A DNA stretch of 64,000 nt from Nemania diffusa (GCA_038501195.1 JBBPUQ010000003.1:1-64000), one strand, 5' to 3'. Shown: positions 51,731 through 63,600, counted from the first letter of the stretch. Numbers and translations are program-made. The notes: generated from the sequence alone by a model not told the origin.

Positions 51731-54074
51731 GCTATATATATTATAATTTAAACTATAAAAACATTATTTTTAAATTTAGTTTTTTTTTAGTTTAATAATT
51801 ATTTATTTTTATATAAGTTTTTTTATAAAGTTAATTTTAATTAATAAAAAACTTTTTTTATTTTAAACTTTTTTATTATTTTTATAATTATATTTTTATT
51901 TTTTATATTAATAATACTATTTTGTTTATAATTTATATTAAATAATTAATATATTTAAATTTAATATATTTTTAATTATTTATTTATATTTATTTTATTA
52001 GTTTTTATTAAATTATTAATTTAATTAACTTGTTTTAATTAATATTATTTATTACTATTTTTTATTATTTATTTTTTTTTACTATTTTTATTATTTTTAT
52101 TTTTTTATTTTTGTTTTTATTACTATAAATATTATAATTATTATTAAAAAACTAAAATATTTAAAATTAATATATTTTATATTTTATAATAATATATTTT
52201 TTAAAATACTTTTATTTTTAGTTTTAATTTTTTAATAGATTTATTTTTATTTTTTTTTTTTTATTATATTTAACTAAATAATATATTAGTAATAATGTTA
52301 TTATATAGCTTTTAATAGTATTTTTTTAAAATATAATATATTATTATTTTTAAATAAATATTGCTTTTTTATATATATATATTAAAACTAAAAATTTAAT
52401 TACTAACAAAATAATTTATAAATTAAAATATAATATAATAACTTTTTTAAAACTTAAAACTTTTAAATTTTTTTTATAAAATAGTTTATTTATAAATAAG
52501 TTGCTACTTTAACTTTTAATATATTAAATAATTTAATTTAATAAATTTTTTTTTAAATTTAAATTTTTAATAAAAAATATATATTTTATATTTAGTTTTT
52601 TTTTTATATAAGTTTAAATATTTTTAACTATAGTATATATTTTGTATTAATTATTTTTAGCAATTTTAATACTTTAATTAAAAAAAAAAAAATATAGTTT
52701 TGTTATTATTATAAAAATAAATAATATATTAAAATATTAAATATAAAAGTTATAAATTTAATTAAATATTATTTTTATATAAAATATAATATTAATATTA
52801 ACTTTTAATTTTAACTATTATTTATTATTATTACTATTTTTTAATAATTTTAAATTATAGCTAATTTATATATTATAAAATCAGCTATTTAATAAAAATA
52901 ACTGTTAATTTATTTATATACTTTATTTAATATATTGTTTAATTTATTTTAACATTTTAAATTTAGTTCTATTATTAAATTTTTAAATTTTTAATTAATT
53001 TTATTTTTAATAATAAATTAGTATATTTTTATTTGTTAAATCAAAAATTTTTTTAAATTAATTTTTAAAATTATTATAATTAAAATAGCTATTACTAAAT
53101 TTAAAATTTATATCTTTTTTAATTTATAAAAGTTACTTTTTAAAAAAAAAATTGTTAGTATTATTGCTTATTATATTAATTAAAACTAAAAGCTTTATAT
53201 AAAACTTTTAAGCTTTTAATATATTATTAATATATATATTAATAAAAATATTAAATTTTATATTTATAAAATAATTAAATAATTTAATTTATAATTTAAA
53301 CTAAAGTTTTTTATTTTAAATAATATTAATATAAATAATAAAACTTTAACAGTTTTTTTATAAAAACTTTTGTTTAAATTTAACAATTTTAACTGTTTAT
53401 TTAATAAAAAAGTTAAAACTTTTATTTAATAGTATAAAACTTGCTGTTAAAGCTATATTGTTAATATTATTATTTATATTATTATATTTAATAAAATTAA
53501 TAATAAATTTTTTAAGTTTATTGTTTTAATATTAGTTAAAAAAAGTTATTTAGTTAATATATAAATTAAAGCTATTTTTTAATATTATAATATTTTTTAT
53601 AAAAAAGTTAAAAATAATAATATTAATAAAATAATTTATAAAAAAAATATTAACAAATTTATAAATAACAAAAATAACTTTATTTTTACAAACTTTAATA
53701 TATTTAATTTATTTAATATTTATATTAATAATATAAATATTTTTTATTAAAATTTTATAATTAAAATTAATAATAATATTTATTAAAACTTTTTTTCAAC
53801 TATAATTTATAACTTTATTGTTTTTAAAAACTTTTTTTTTAAATTATATATAACATTATATAACAATTTTAATTTTAATAAATATATTTTTATAAAATAT
53901 ATATTTAAAACAAAAAACTAAAAAATTTATTATAAAATTAACATTATTTTAAACTTTTTTATTTAAATAATGTTTTAATACAAAAACAATAAAGTTAGTT
54001 TATTTAATATTATAGCTTTTTTTAAAAAGTTTAAAAATTATTTATATATTTATTTAGTTTATTTTTATTTTATT

Positions 54075-54097
54075 AAAAAAAAAAAAAAAAAAAAAAA
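54075..54097. repeat. Poly-A tract, 23 bp
   Basis: An uninterrupted A run in the right part of the TIR element, in inverted relation to the poly-T tract at 51.7 kb. Confidence 0.85.
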
Positions 54098-55009
54098 GCT
54101 TAAAGTTTTACTTTTATAATTTTAGCTGCTATTATTTATATAACTTTTTATATTTAGCTACTGCTTATTTTATTAACAATTTATTTTTATTTAATAAAAC
54201 TTTAAAGTTATAATAGCTTTTTATACTTATAAAAAATAATATTGTTTTATTAATTGTTAAATTAATTTATATATTTTAAATATTATTAATATAATTGAAA
54301 TTTACGCTAGTTTTAAACAAATATATAAAAAGCTATAAAAATATAAATAGTTATTTAAAAAAATACCTGCTTATTAAATAACTATTGTTTTTTATTTAAA
54401 TATATAACTAAAAAACTTTTAAAAAAAAGATTTTATAAAAGCTAAAAAGATTTATTAATAAGTTAAAACATATTAAAAAAACTAATATATTAATAATATT
54501 ATATTTAAAATTATTGTTGTTATTTTATTTATTTTTAAATTTATTTTTAAAAAGCTTATAAATAAAACTTATAATAGTTTTAATTTAAATAATAATTTAA
54601 ACTTTTATAAAAATAAATTAAACTATTATTTAATTTTTAATAAAACTAATTATTTAAAAATAAATTGCAACTTTTTATAATAGTAGCAAATTTATTAAAA
54701 TTAGTTTTTTATACTTAGTTAGTTTATTATTAATATATTTTTTATACTAGCAATATTAACTAAATATAAAAAAATATTTAATTAATATAAACTTACAATA
54801 ATTTTATAATAGCTATTTATTAAAACAAACACTTTAAAAACTATTTAATACTTATAATATTAGCTATATAAAAATTTAAACAACTTATAAACAAAAATTA
54901 AAGCAAATAAAAGTTTTAGCTTTAATTAAAAACATATTTAAAAATATACTTGATTTATTTGATTTATTTAATTAAATAACTATTTAATTAAAACAATAAA
55001 TTCAACTAA

Positions 55010-55091
55010 ACAAGTCAAATAAGCGCTTTTTGCGATCAATCAAAGCAAAACAAGTTAAAAGCTGTTTATTTGACTTGTTTTACCTGGGATA
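55010..55091 (-). repeat. Right terminal inverted repeat
   Basis: The reverse complement begins TATCCCAGGTAAAACAAGTC and continues with TTGTTTTGCTTTGATTG and TTTGACTTGTTTAGTTGAAT, matching the left end with indels. Confidence 0.75.
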
Positions 55092-55115
55092 AGTGCTAGT
55101 TCTGTGACCTCTTTA

Positions 55116-55390
55116 TCACAATCCAACTTCTGGATTTACACCTTGTAAGGATAACAGTAAAAGCGGATTGCGTGGCTTGGAAGAACACACTTGATTTCTA
55201 TATCTACCGCTTAAATTTGTTCCCAGGATAGTACGCCATTCATTAAGATCTGAGGATTCTTCATTGGAAATACCAAACAATTGCGTGAAGAGATGTGTAA
55301 GGAGTTTTTCTACTTCCTTAGCGGTACCCAGAGGGTCGTCCGAGCACTCGGATGAACGATGCACTCTGCTCACAGCATCTGATTAGAAAT
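55116..55390 (-). pseudogene. Gene remnant next to the TIR element
   Basis: A minus-strand frame of about 85 codons closes at TGA 55,116, only 25 bp from the element end. It reads naturally (E-V-E-K-L-L-T-H-L-F, E-W-R-T-I-L-G-T-N-L-S-G-R) but lacks an ATG. A possible intron end (CTAATCAG) lies just upstream, and around 55,450-55,560 on the same strand another coding-like piece occurs (F-N-A-A-K-A-V-N-D-P-T-P-F-K). The parts do not join into one clean model, so I treat it as a decayed multi-exon gene of unknown family. Confidence 0.35.
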
Positions 55391-55725
55391 GCCCATCACC
55401 ACCTTCTTAGTCCGCGCCGCTTACCGACCCATGATGAGGACTGGGGAGAAAGGCGGACTTTGGGTTAAAATCGCACAACCTTATGCCCGGGAATTGTTGA
55501 TGACAAATACTCTTTGAACGGCGTGGGGTCGTTAACTGCCTTGGCAGCATTAAATACGGAGTCGGTATTATCAATCAACACTTTGCAGGACTTACAACTA
55601 AAGCCCGACAGTGGTAAAATGGTTGAGAATTACTCTGCAGGGGGACAAACGCGTCGTTGGGAACAAGCTCACGACACATTCACGGCAGCACCTCATTAGT
55701 GATTGTCAATCCAAACTTCAGAAAA

Positions 55726-55731
55726 TATAAA
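55726..55731 (+). promoter_or_regulatory. TATA box of the GPI-type protein gene
   Basis: TATAAA within GAAAATATAAAACTC, 110 bp upstream of the ATG at 55,841, a usual distance for a fungal gene with a short leader. Confidence 0.5.
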
Positions 55732-55840
55732 ACTCTCCATTTGAACCTGTGTATGGTTTGAACATAACCTCACAGCTCTTACTCCTGCCTACTTTCTTAC
55801 TATACTATAACACTCATAGTTTAAAAATCCTCGAAGCAAC

Positions 55841-56440
55841 ATGTATAGCACTAAAGCCCTTCTCTTGGCCGTCGCCCTTGCGGGCTCATCCCTCGCTCAA
55901 AAATCAGACAGTCCAGCATGCTCTTCAGCATTGAGCGTCTTTTCGGGCTTGATCACAGACGCTCCTGCAACACCTACTGCGATTCTTTCCTTCATCGCCT
56001 CCAATACGCAAATTCCTGCCTTTACCATCGGTGACGCCGAAAGTCATCAGTCCCAGCTCTGCGCGGTCGCAGCGGCGCTCCCATCTTCGCTTCTACCTGA
56101 GTTCCAGAGCTTGGCGTCTGGACTAATGGACTTCGCGCACAGCCATAGCAGCGAGCTCGTGGCCTACATCACGGCATGTATTCCAGATGAGGACGTCGCT
56201 AGCTCGACCAGCTATTTCAACCACGTCTTGACCGATACGGGCAATATCTGCACGGAAACACCCGCACCTACTCCTGGCGGCGCATCAAACGGCACCTACC
56301 CGACGCCCACGCTGACGGCTACGAGCGACGTTAGCAGCTCTTCAGTCTTGGTCCTTACCGCCGCTGCCGCTAGGCCCACCGGTGCCTTCTTGCGCGCGGC
56401 TGCTGCTGGTGGTGTTGTTGGCGCTGCAGCTATGCTTTAA
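55841..56440 (+). CDS. Small secreted, probably GPI-anchored protein (infection-structure-specific-protein-like)
   Basis: Single exon, 199 residues. A classic signal peptide covers residues 1-19, with cleavage likely after S-S-L-A. The mature part has four cysteines (first at 27) and the pattern C-S-S-A-L-S-V-F ... L-I-T-D-A-P-A-T-P ... I-L-S-F-I. It is followed by a Thr/Pro/Ser-rich stretch (about 145-175) and a C-terminal A-A-A-R-P-T-G-A plus hydrophobic alanine/glycine tail, the usual layout of a GPI attachment signal. This matches my memory of the small fungal family annotated as infection structure specific protein, whose members share the ending A-R-P-T-G-A and hydrophobic tail; the molecular role is unknown. 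Expected at the cell surface. Codon use is GC-rich and normal, with no RIP damage. It converges with the beta-lactamase-like gene. Confidence 0.8.
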   Translation: MYSTKALLLAVALAGSSLAQKSDSPACSSALSVFSGLITDAPATPTAILSFIASNTQIPAFTIGDAESHQSQLCAVAAALPSSLLPEFQSLASGLMDFAHSHSSELVAYITACIPDEDVASSTSYFNHVLTDTGNICTETPAPTPGGASNGTYPTPTLTATSDVSSSSVLVLTAAAARPTGAFLRAAAAGGVVGAAAML

Positions 56441-56731
56441 GAGGCGACTGTTATTTTTGGCGGGCAGCATAATAAGGATTATTGAGTTGCTGATGCCTTT
56501 GGGCTGGGGAAATCTACTTCGGACGAGCGACCGTGCTGGATAAGGCGCCGGAGGACAGCTCGGTCACGCTGCCAAGACTGCCAAGGAATCCAGCAAGCGG
56601 GTAGCTACATGCATATGCGCTTAACAGCTTCTACTTGATCTGTATATATAAAGCTTATTAGAAAAACCAAGTCATTGTAATCTTCTAGCCTAGATAATTT
56701 ACCAAAACACTCCCCGTCCCTACTCGTCACT
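56441..56731. terminator. Shared 3' region of two convergent genes
   Basis: 290 bp between the two stop codons. It must contain both poly(A) regions: TATATATAAAGCTTATTAG at 56,641-56,660 could serve either direction. No other feature seen. Confidence 0.4.
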
Positions 56732-58303
56732 CTAGGCTTTGGAGAACAGGACCTCCACACCGTTTAGTGCCCAGCAAAGTGATGTTACCTCATACTCGTT
56801 GTTCCGCTTAAACGCAATGAGTGTGGAATCCCATGTATCTCGCCAGAAGCCACGAATTAGGCATTCATCAAACGTACGGGGTAGGTGGCAGAATACATCG
56901 AAATGATAATGCCATAGATCCAAGGTTTGATCAGTCTGCTTGTTGATCGTCATTTGCAGCCTACTGGCATCGCCTGACCTCTTAGTTATGTCGATACATA
57001 CTATATCAAGACCTTCCATAGTATAAGAACCAACAAAATCATCAAGGCGAGGACTTTCGGTGCTAGGCACCCGGTGTTTCTCAAGAGGCGCAGTATAGTG
57101 TTCCAAATATTGATTGAGATACTTCAATTTAGCCTTATTCGCCACGTTGACAAAATCTATAGAAGGCTGAAGGGAGTGCATAGTTTGGAGGAGGTCTTGA
57201 GCAATCCAGTCAGTAGCATCCGAAAGGCCGGTGCCGTTGGAAAGAACTACTATGGCTGATTTTGTTTCTGGGATGATATAGATATTGCAGGTATAGCCAG
57301 GGACGTCTCCTTGGTGACCATAGACAAGCAGAGAAGCTGAGGAGCGTCCGATGACTGGTGAAATAAGAGCACGATTCGGAGATATCAATCCAAGCTTGCC
57401 CGGGGTCTGATGATAGCACCATCCCGCGCAATAGTCACCATCTTTCTCGAACCGTGGATTGGCGATTGTCAGCCGATCAAACATCGGGGATTCGAATCGA
57501 ATCGGTGATGAGTTATCGAGCCCTGCATCAAACGCCCCGAGGAGGCATTTGCACCACTTCAGTAGATCATTGACCGAACTGCGAATCCCTCCAGAGCCTC
57601 CATTCATGGAATTCGCAGACAACTCGGTCGGAGCTATTTTGGATGGACTGCCGTCCGTGAGTATCATGTATGGGGTTGCAATATTGGTGTCTGTTTCATG
57701 GACAGATCTAAACGCAGTAGTGCGCTTCATCCCAAGTGGCTTGAATATTCGTTCGCGCTGGAAGTCACCCCAATTTGAGTATTCCGAAGCTTGTTCAACT
57801 ACATGTCCAGCTAAGGCGTACATGGCATTGTTGTACAAGTAGCGGGTCCGAAGGTCGTGTTTAATCGGCAAAGTGTTGCAGACTTGTATCAAGTTCGCCT
57901 TTGGGATGAGAATCCGTCCGTCCATCCCTTGGGTTATCTCATCCAGACTCTCAAGTCCCGTACGATGGGAACATATGTCCTGGATAGTCATGTGGGATAG
58001 GATGCTAGACTGCTTCATATGGTGGAATTCAGGAAGAATTGAGGCGATGGTGTCATCCCACGATATTTTGCGTTCCTGGACGAGAATGTCGAGCGAGGCG
58101 GACATGAAAGCTTTTGAGAGGGACGCAATGCAGTAGAGAGTATCGCTATCGGGTAGCTGATCTTGTTGGGTGTCTTTAGTGCCCAAGTTACACTTGAAAA
58201 CCTCGTGGCCCTGGTGAATGACGCCAACAGACAACCCAGGTTGGCGAGTGATCTTAAGAATCTCTTCCATCACCGGAACGCGCTCGTGCAGAATATGGTC
58301 CAT
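56732..58303 (-). CDS. Serine beta-lactamase / class C-type hydrolase family protein
   Basis: Single exon, 523 residues. ATG at 58,303 is the first in frame after an upstream TAA and has good context (CCAACATGG). The N-terminal two thirds form a beta-lactamase/PBP-like domain: nucleophile motif S-L-S-K (Ser61, Lys64), Y-N-N (Tyr157, Asn159) and H-Q-G (His330-Gly332) in the position of the third motif. The C-terminal part (about 410-523) has the spacing of the lipocalin-like domain often found in this family (D-D-F-V-G-S-Y ... L-I-A-F-K). No signal peptide, so probably cytosolic. Fungal relatives act as esterases, transesterases or amidases, often on secondary metabolites; the substrate is unknown. 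All catalytic residues are intact. It converges with the GPI-type gene. Confidence 0.92.
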   Translation of the reverse strand: MDHILHERVPVMEEILKITRQPGLSVGVIHQGHEVFKCNLGTKDTQQDQLPDSDTLYCIASLSKAFMSASLDILVQERKISWDDTIASILPEFHHMKQSSILSHMTIQDICSHRTGLESLDEITQGMDGRILIPKANLIQVCNTLPIKHDLRTRYLYNNAMYALAGHVVEQASEYSNWGDFQRERIFKPLGMKRTTAFRSVHETDTNIATPYMILTDGSPSKIAPTELSANSMNGGSGGIRSSVNDLLKWCKCLLGAFDAGLDNSSPIRFESPMFDRLTIANPRFEKDGDYCAGWCYHQTPGKLGLISPNRALISPVIGRSSASLLVYGHQGDVPGYTCNIYIIPETKSAIVVLSNGTGLSDATDWIAQDLLQTMHSLQPSIDFVNVANKAKLKYLNQYLEHYTAPLEKHRVPSTESPRLDDFVGSYTMEGLDIVCIDITKRSGDASRLQMTINKQTDQTLDLWHYHFDVFCHLPRTFDECLIRGFWRDTWDSTLIAFKRNNEYEVTSLCWALNGVEVLFSKA

Positions 58304-58802
58304 GTTGGCGGCAGGGATGCCACAGCTGTCGTCTTCTTCATTGAGCAGGCGCGGGCGAAAGGAAAATTACATTGTTTGGACTCTTATCACAGCAGATCTG
58401 CTGAACGGAGGTTGTGGCCGTTAGGAGTGCAAAACAGAAGTGGAGATTTCGGTGAAGGGAGAAAGCAGCTGGCCAGTCAGCTATTATATGATAGATCAGT
58501 TGGGAGGGGTAGGCCATATCCCAAAATAGGTATTATCATAGGATGATTCTAGCCACCAATTCTTGGGTCTTCACGAGTCTTTATAGAGCATTCTGCTTTA
58601 ACCCGATAAGCTATTTAATAGCAAGTAAGAATAGACTTTGAGGAAAGGGGAGGCAGGAACATTGTGAACTCTGAAATGAGTTGCACCAAAAGATCAATGA
58701 GAATGCTCCCTAGAGTAAATTGGACGGCGAGGATATTCCTCGGACTAGAACATCAGCCTGAGCTATAGGATATAGTAGTGATATCATTTTTGTTAGGCGA
58801 TT
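58304..58802. other. 5' region of the beta-lactamase-like gene
   Basis: Non-coding. On the minus strand ATATAATAG (about 58,483-58,492) lies some 185 bp before the ATG and could be a TATA element. Nothing else seen. Confidence 0.4.
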
Positions 58803-58927
58803 TCATGTCTTCTCGCCGCCCATCTCGCGAGATAGAGCAAGACGAGCCTCGGCTTTAAGGACATCCTTATTCTTGACAGCGAAGACGTAGGCGGCTTCAT
58901 CTCGCTGTAGTTTCTGCACAATTTCGC
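58803..58927 (-). pseudogene. Orphan terminal exon, unknown gene
   Basis: A minus-strand stretch of 41 codons ends at TGA 58,803-58,805 and is preceded by a textbook intron end (CTGAC ... CCATTAG). It reads E-I-V-Q-K-L-Q-R-D-E-A-A-Y-V-F-A-V-K and then A-E-A-R-L-A-L-S-R-E-M, with strong coding bias and a helical, charged character. No upstream exon could be found in 58,930-59,460, so the rest of the gene seems to be lost or replaced. Confidence 0.45.
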
Positions 58928-59467
58928 CTAATGGTAGTCAGGAGGGGCTTTTAGACCTGTATACTCGTCATTGTTTATTAAGTAGGTACTTTTTTTATCA
59001 CGTAGCATGCAGTACGTGATGTGTCACAGGTTAAATGCCTAGTGTAGTTAAGTCTATATTGCGTTGAAAAAATGGGAAGGTATCAAATTAGGTAACCATG
59101 CAAAATTCTTTTATCGGTATACTGTTTATACTTTTATTAGGTATATATAGATAGAATGTAGCCCCACTCTTCACTTTGAAGACACTTAGCCGATTAAGCT
59201 CTTAATGAGGCAGGTACTGTTTAAATTTAACTGGTCGGTATACAAGACGCCAGCTGACACGCAGCTGCAGGTGCTTGAATACTGCTGACCCCTTTCACCC
59301 TGTCGCCGTACAGAAGCTAGTCTAGAGAAAATATTGTAGTGGTTCCTTTTCCATTTCGCACCTAGACTATCCCCTTGACAGCAGTAGAGATCCCCTACTC
59401 ATAAACGTGTTCGTCGTTAGGGAGGAAATCAAGCGACGCAATTGGTTTCAGCTCCCTTGGCGTGGGT

Positions 59468-59906
59468 TCAGCCTTGGATCAGAAGAAGTGAACCTGTGGA
59501 GGCAAAGGTGAGCGAGAGAAAGATGCGAGCCCGCGCCCAAAGTTGATTACCGTGGTAGTTGATCACCAGGTAGCCGTCGAATCCGAGAAATCCACGAGAG
59601 CGTCGCACTCGACGTACTGGCCCTGCTAGTAGAAGTAGTGCATCATAAGACCGAGGGGGATGGTTCGTCCCTGGCCAGCTCTCCAGACCGGCCAGGTCTC
59701 GGGATGGTGTCAATGGCTGGCTGAAAACCGTAGAGCTCCATCACAGCACGGTGTCCACGGAGGGGCACCATGACCAGACCGATGCTGTTGGCGAACGCAA
59801 AGTAGAGCGCTGGGATATCTATGATGCTATGAGTTCTATCTGCTATACAGCTGTCACACTCTGCGACATACGGTAAAGCTAGGAAGTAGGGATTATAGTA
59901 TTGCAA
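59468..59906 (-). pseudogene. Remnant of a small membrane protein (DUF4267-like?)
   Basis: Two overlapping minus-strand frames read as parts of one small membrane protein. From 59,906: I-P-A-L-Y-F-A-F-A-N-S-I-G-L and Y-G-F-Q-P-A-I-D. Then, in another frame to 59,468: F-D-G-Y-L-V-I-N-Y-H-G-N-Q and F-A-S-T-G-S-L-L. The order resembles small fungal four-helix membrane proteins of the DUF4267 type, but this is a weak match from memory. A frameshift and missing pieces argue for a pseudogene; an unrecognised intron is the alternative. Confidence 0.3.
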
Positions 59907-60629
59907 ATCAATTAGAAGAGAACAGAGGCAGTATAATTCAGGCGGGGTGGCACATGTAAAGGGTAAGTAGGTACTTATGCAGAAGTCCTGGGTATCTGGG
60001 AGTCACAGTGTAAGGACCAGCTATCCGCGAAATAACAGTTGAAGACCCAGGCCCCTGGGTCAACCGGAGGACTAGATTACAGACCGAACCGAACCTCACG
60101 TAGAAATTGCCGACTGGAAGCTTCGGCGTATCTAGCGTGTTCTGTTAATTATTAAAATCTCCTAAATCTTTACGCTCGTCTCCAGTTTGGACACATTCAT
60201 CATAGCCACTTCTTTTCTAGCACACAGCCTAAGCTGCGAGGGAATGCATGCAAGCCCAACATTAGATTTCTAACTTTGATGTACTATTGAAGGAAGTTGA
60301 TTGCCTAGACTTGCAACAAGGACCGACATTACCAAATAAATCAGCAAGAATAGACTGTAATCCAGCGCCCTTTAAGTTTACATCAATTCACTCAATAATA
60401 GCTAAGAAAGATAGAAGACTATGAACCATATGTAGAAGACAGCAAGATAAGGGGCTAATCTAAAAAAAGAAAAAAAGTTCATAATGGTGCTCCGGATCGA
60501 TGTTAACAGAGTATGATATCACGACTTTCATAAAGAAGAATTTGCCAAACCTGCGGCGCGATCTCAGACTTTTGCATAAAGCTTATGTAATTACTAGATA
60601 GTTAGTTTATTTAATGATCATTAGACCTA
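59907..60629. other. Intergenic
   Basis: No coding frame or repeat of note; the 3' flank of the ankyrin gene on the minus strand. Composition is normal, not RIP-like. Confidence 0.5.
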
Positions 60630-63600
60630 TTAATTGTTCCTATCATCGCCTAGATCAAGTTCTTCCGCAACCTTTCGCATAAAACGGCTGAACCCTCTTG
60701 AGACCTTGACAGTAGCATCACTAATGACGGCGGCCTTGTCACCGACGTCCCCAGTAGCAACCAGTTTGTGGCGAGCATCGCGGATAGCTGCAAACGTATC
60801 GCCAACATCCCCAATAGCGCTGAACATGCCGCCAACTTCATCAAGAGTGTCTGCGACCCCAGCGCTAAAGCTCCCATCTCGCTCTCCACCATCTTCGTCG
60901 TTGTTAATTCCGGGTTCTACACACATTTGTTGAGCTTCAATCTGCGGTTCACTCCGTTGAGCCTCATACTGCTGCTCTTCGTCTTGCTGCTCTTCGTCTT
61001 GCTGCTCTTCGTCTTGCTGCTCTTGAACAGTCACAGCCCTTAGTGTGTCATAGTTTTGCAAGGTATCCCCATCTTGGTCGTCGAGTCCGTTGATATCCTG
61101 ATTGTCGACTACTCCATCACCTTGTTCTTCTGTATCTTCCCCCTGCTCAGAGCCGTCAATCTGTGCGCTACGCTCATCTTCGTTGACGATCTCTTGAGCA
61201 CTGTAGTCTTCTACTTCCTCATTTTCTCCCCCTTGGCCTTCTATTTCTTGATCAATTGCATCCTGCTCATCGATTCCGAAGCTGTCAGATTGTGCAACAC
61301 TCTCCTCTCCGTCGCTAGTTTCTTGGGTGTTGCCATCCTCCATTTTCCCATCTTCGACCTCTCCACTTTGAATCTCCGAGTCATCCACACCCCGACCATC
61401 TGCTGCGAGGTCACCAGTATCGTCTCCCTGACGCTGCTCGTCGCCATTGGGACTAAGTTCGATCGGAAGGGCCCCTTGGTATCCAGGTCCAGAGCCACCG
61501 AGGTCATCCCGATAATTTTGTTGGCCATAAAACCCTCTATCATTGGCGTCCATCCCTCCATCAATACCAGCCGTCGTCCTGGCTGTTGCCATCCGCGCCC
61601 CCTTATTCTGGGCCCCGCCGTCTTCCATCTCCTCCTCATACACTGCTTCGTCCTCAATATCCTGAGAAAAGTACCATCTACCCCATTGAAAATCCTCATT
61701 CTCATCCTCCATCTTCCTGGCCTGCTCCTTCTTGTCCGGCGAGGCTCGCCAGATTGCTTCTCTCTGCAGCGCTAAGTTCATGTAGTTTGCCAATAGGCCT
61801 TTCAAGCCTAAATTAGGAAGCTTCTTCACCCCCTTTTTCTCAGCACTCTTCCAGATCAATTTAAAGGCATCCTTTCTCCCTAGGTTAAAAGCACAGTCAA
61901 GAGCCGCCCTGTATGCGTTAACCGAGAAGTCCTGGTCGAGTAGCTTCCTCAATACGTCTGGCTCGTCCCAGGACCAGTGATAGTCTCGCACGACGGCGGC
62001 TACAAGGGGACTGCAGTATTTGCCACGCCATTCCGTTGTCCTGACACCACGTTGCAGGAGCAGGTCGATCAACTCAGGGGAGCACTTGAGAGCGGCAGCC
62101 TGGAGTGCTGTTCCGTAGGCTCCGCCTGCCATGTTGGGGTTGGCGCCCGCCTCGAGCAGCAGACGTGCATTTCGGTTACAGCCTGCAAGGCACGCGGCTT
62201 GTAGCGGTGTCATGTTGTTCTTGTTAATGACGTTGAGGGCAGGTTTATGTTTGAGTAGTAGCCGCAGACACGCGTCATTTCGCTCTACCGCAGCCGCGTG
62301 CAGGGCCGTTGAAAACTCGCTTGCTTGAGACTGCGTATTCACCTTGATCTTGTCTCTATACCTATGAAGCCTCTTACGCAGGGTCACGTCATGAATGGGT
62401 TCGGCGCAGAGGGCCAGCTGCACCACCTCTCTCTCTCCGCCAAAGCAGGCCGCCTGGAGAACCGTATCGTATGGGCCGCCTCTGACAGTGGGATCTGCGC
62501 CCATCCTGAGAAGCAACCGACATGTTTCGACGTGGCCTCGTGCTGCAGCCGCGTGCAAGGCCGTACCGCGCTTCTTTCCGCAGAAATTCAAGTTGGCTCC
62601 GTGGTTCAGTAGGCATGTCACGCGGTCGTTATCTCCAAGATAAGCAGAGATGATGAGTGCTGTATCCTCATCGGGATCTGGAGTATCGACCCGCGCGCCG
62701 TATCTTATGAGAATTTCCATGTCCTTTATCGGCAGCCTTAATGTCGCGTTTATCAACGGGGTTGAGTTATCGCTGCCCCCGAAGACATTTGGGTCTGCCC
62801 GTCTTGAGAGAAGCAATTCTATGAGTGAAGAGTGTCCACAAGATGCTGCCGCTGTGATGGGGTTTTTGAAAAGCCCGGCACCCAGATTGGCATCCGCTCC
62901 ATGGTCCAAAAGCAACTTTGCAATCTCATAATGGCCAGCCACGACAGCAGCTTGCAACGCCGTTCCATCAGGAAACTTGCGGCTAACGCCGTTGACAGCA
63001 ACGCCGTTCTGTAATAGCAGCTCGACCATTTCAATCATGCCTTGCGAAGCTGCTCCTTGAAGTGGCCAGCCCGCAACGTCGTTCAAGTCTGCCCCGGCTT
63101 GAATAAGCATGTTTAGGATCTCCTTCGTTCCATCGAACGCGCTAGCTGTTACAGCAGTGCCGTATTCGTCGCCAGTCGAATTCGCCGACGCACCACATTC
63201 GCCGAGAAGGAAGGCAACAATAGACTCATGCTGGTTATTGACAGCATTGTATAGCGCGCTGTCTAGCGAATCCGAAGTGAGGGTGCCATGAGTACCATGA
63301 TAGTTCCATAATGTCTGGACGACGGACTCATGACCTAGCGAAGCAGCAAGCTCGAAGCCCTCACTGACATCCACACCATGAGTTTCGTCTAGTATAATTC
63401 TAGCAATACTATCGTGGCCATTCTTGGCCGCCTGCGTTACTGCTCTCTGGCGAGATTCGAATTCTCTGTCAAACGGCAATAGCGCGCTTACTATGCCGGC
63501 GTGTCCAGCTGAGGCCGCCGCCGCGAGAGCGCTGCCATACTTTATAGACGTCATGTTCTGCGCCCCTCCGTTTTCTAGTAGACGAGTGATGACATTTTGG

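Larger units (their letters stand above)
51142..55091. mobile_element. AT-rich element with 16-bp perfect terminal inverted repeats
   Basis: ATCCCAGGTAAAACAA at 51,143-51,158 is repeated exactly, inverted, at 55,075-55,090. Imperfect inverted similarity continues inward for about 80 bp: TTTGACT motifs, AAAGCAAAACAA, and AGTTGAATTnATTG on both sides. The flanks AGCGCT (51,136-51,141) and AGTGCT (55,092-55,097) may be a 6-bp target duplication with one C/T change. The 3.9-kb interior is extremely AT-rich with no readable transposase, so the superfamily cannot be told; a RIP-destroyed DNA transposon is the simplest reading. Confidence 0.75.

Noticed and set aside
51142..55091. TIR element as an LTR retrotransposon
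   Set aside because: Ends are inverted, not direct, and no reverse transcriptase landmarks were found in the interior.
56732..58546. Several plus-strand frames (for example 57,459-57,842 and 58,163-58,546)
   Set aside because: Antisense to the beta-lactamase-like gene, whose catalytic motifs are all in frame on the minus strand.
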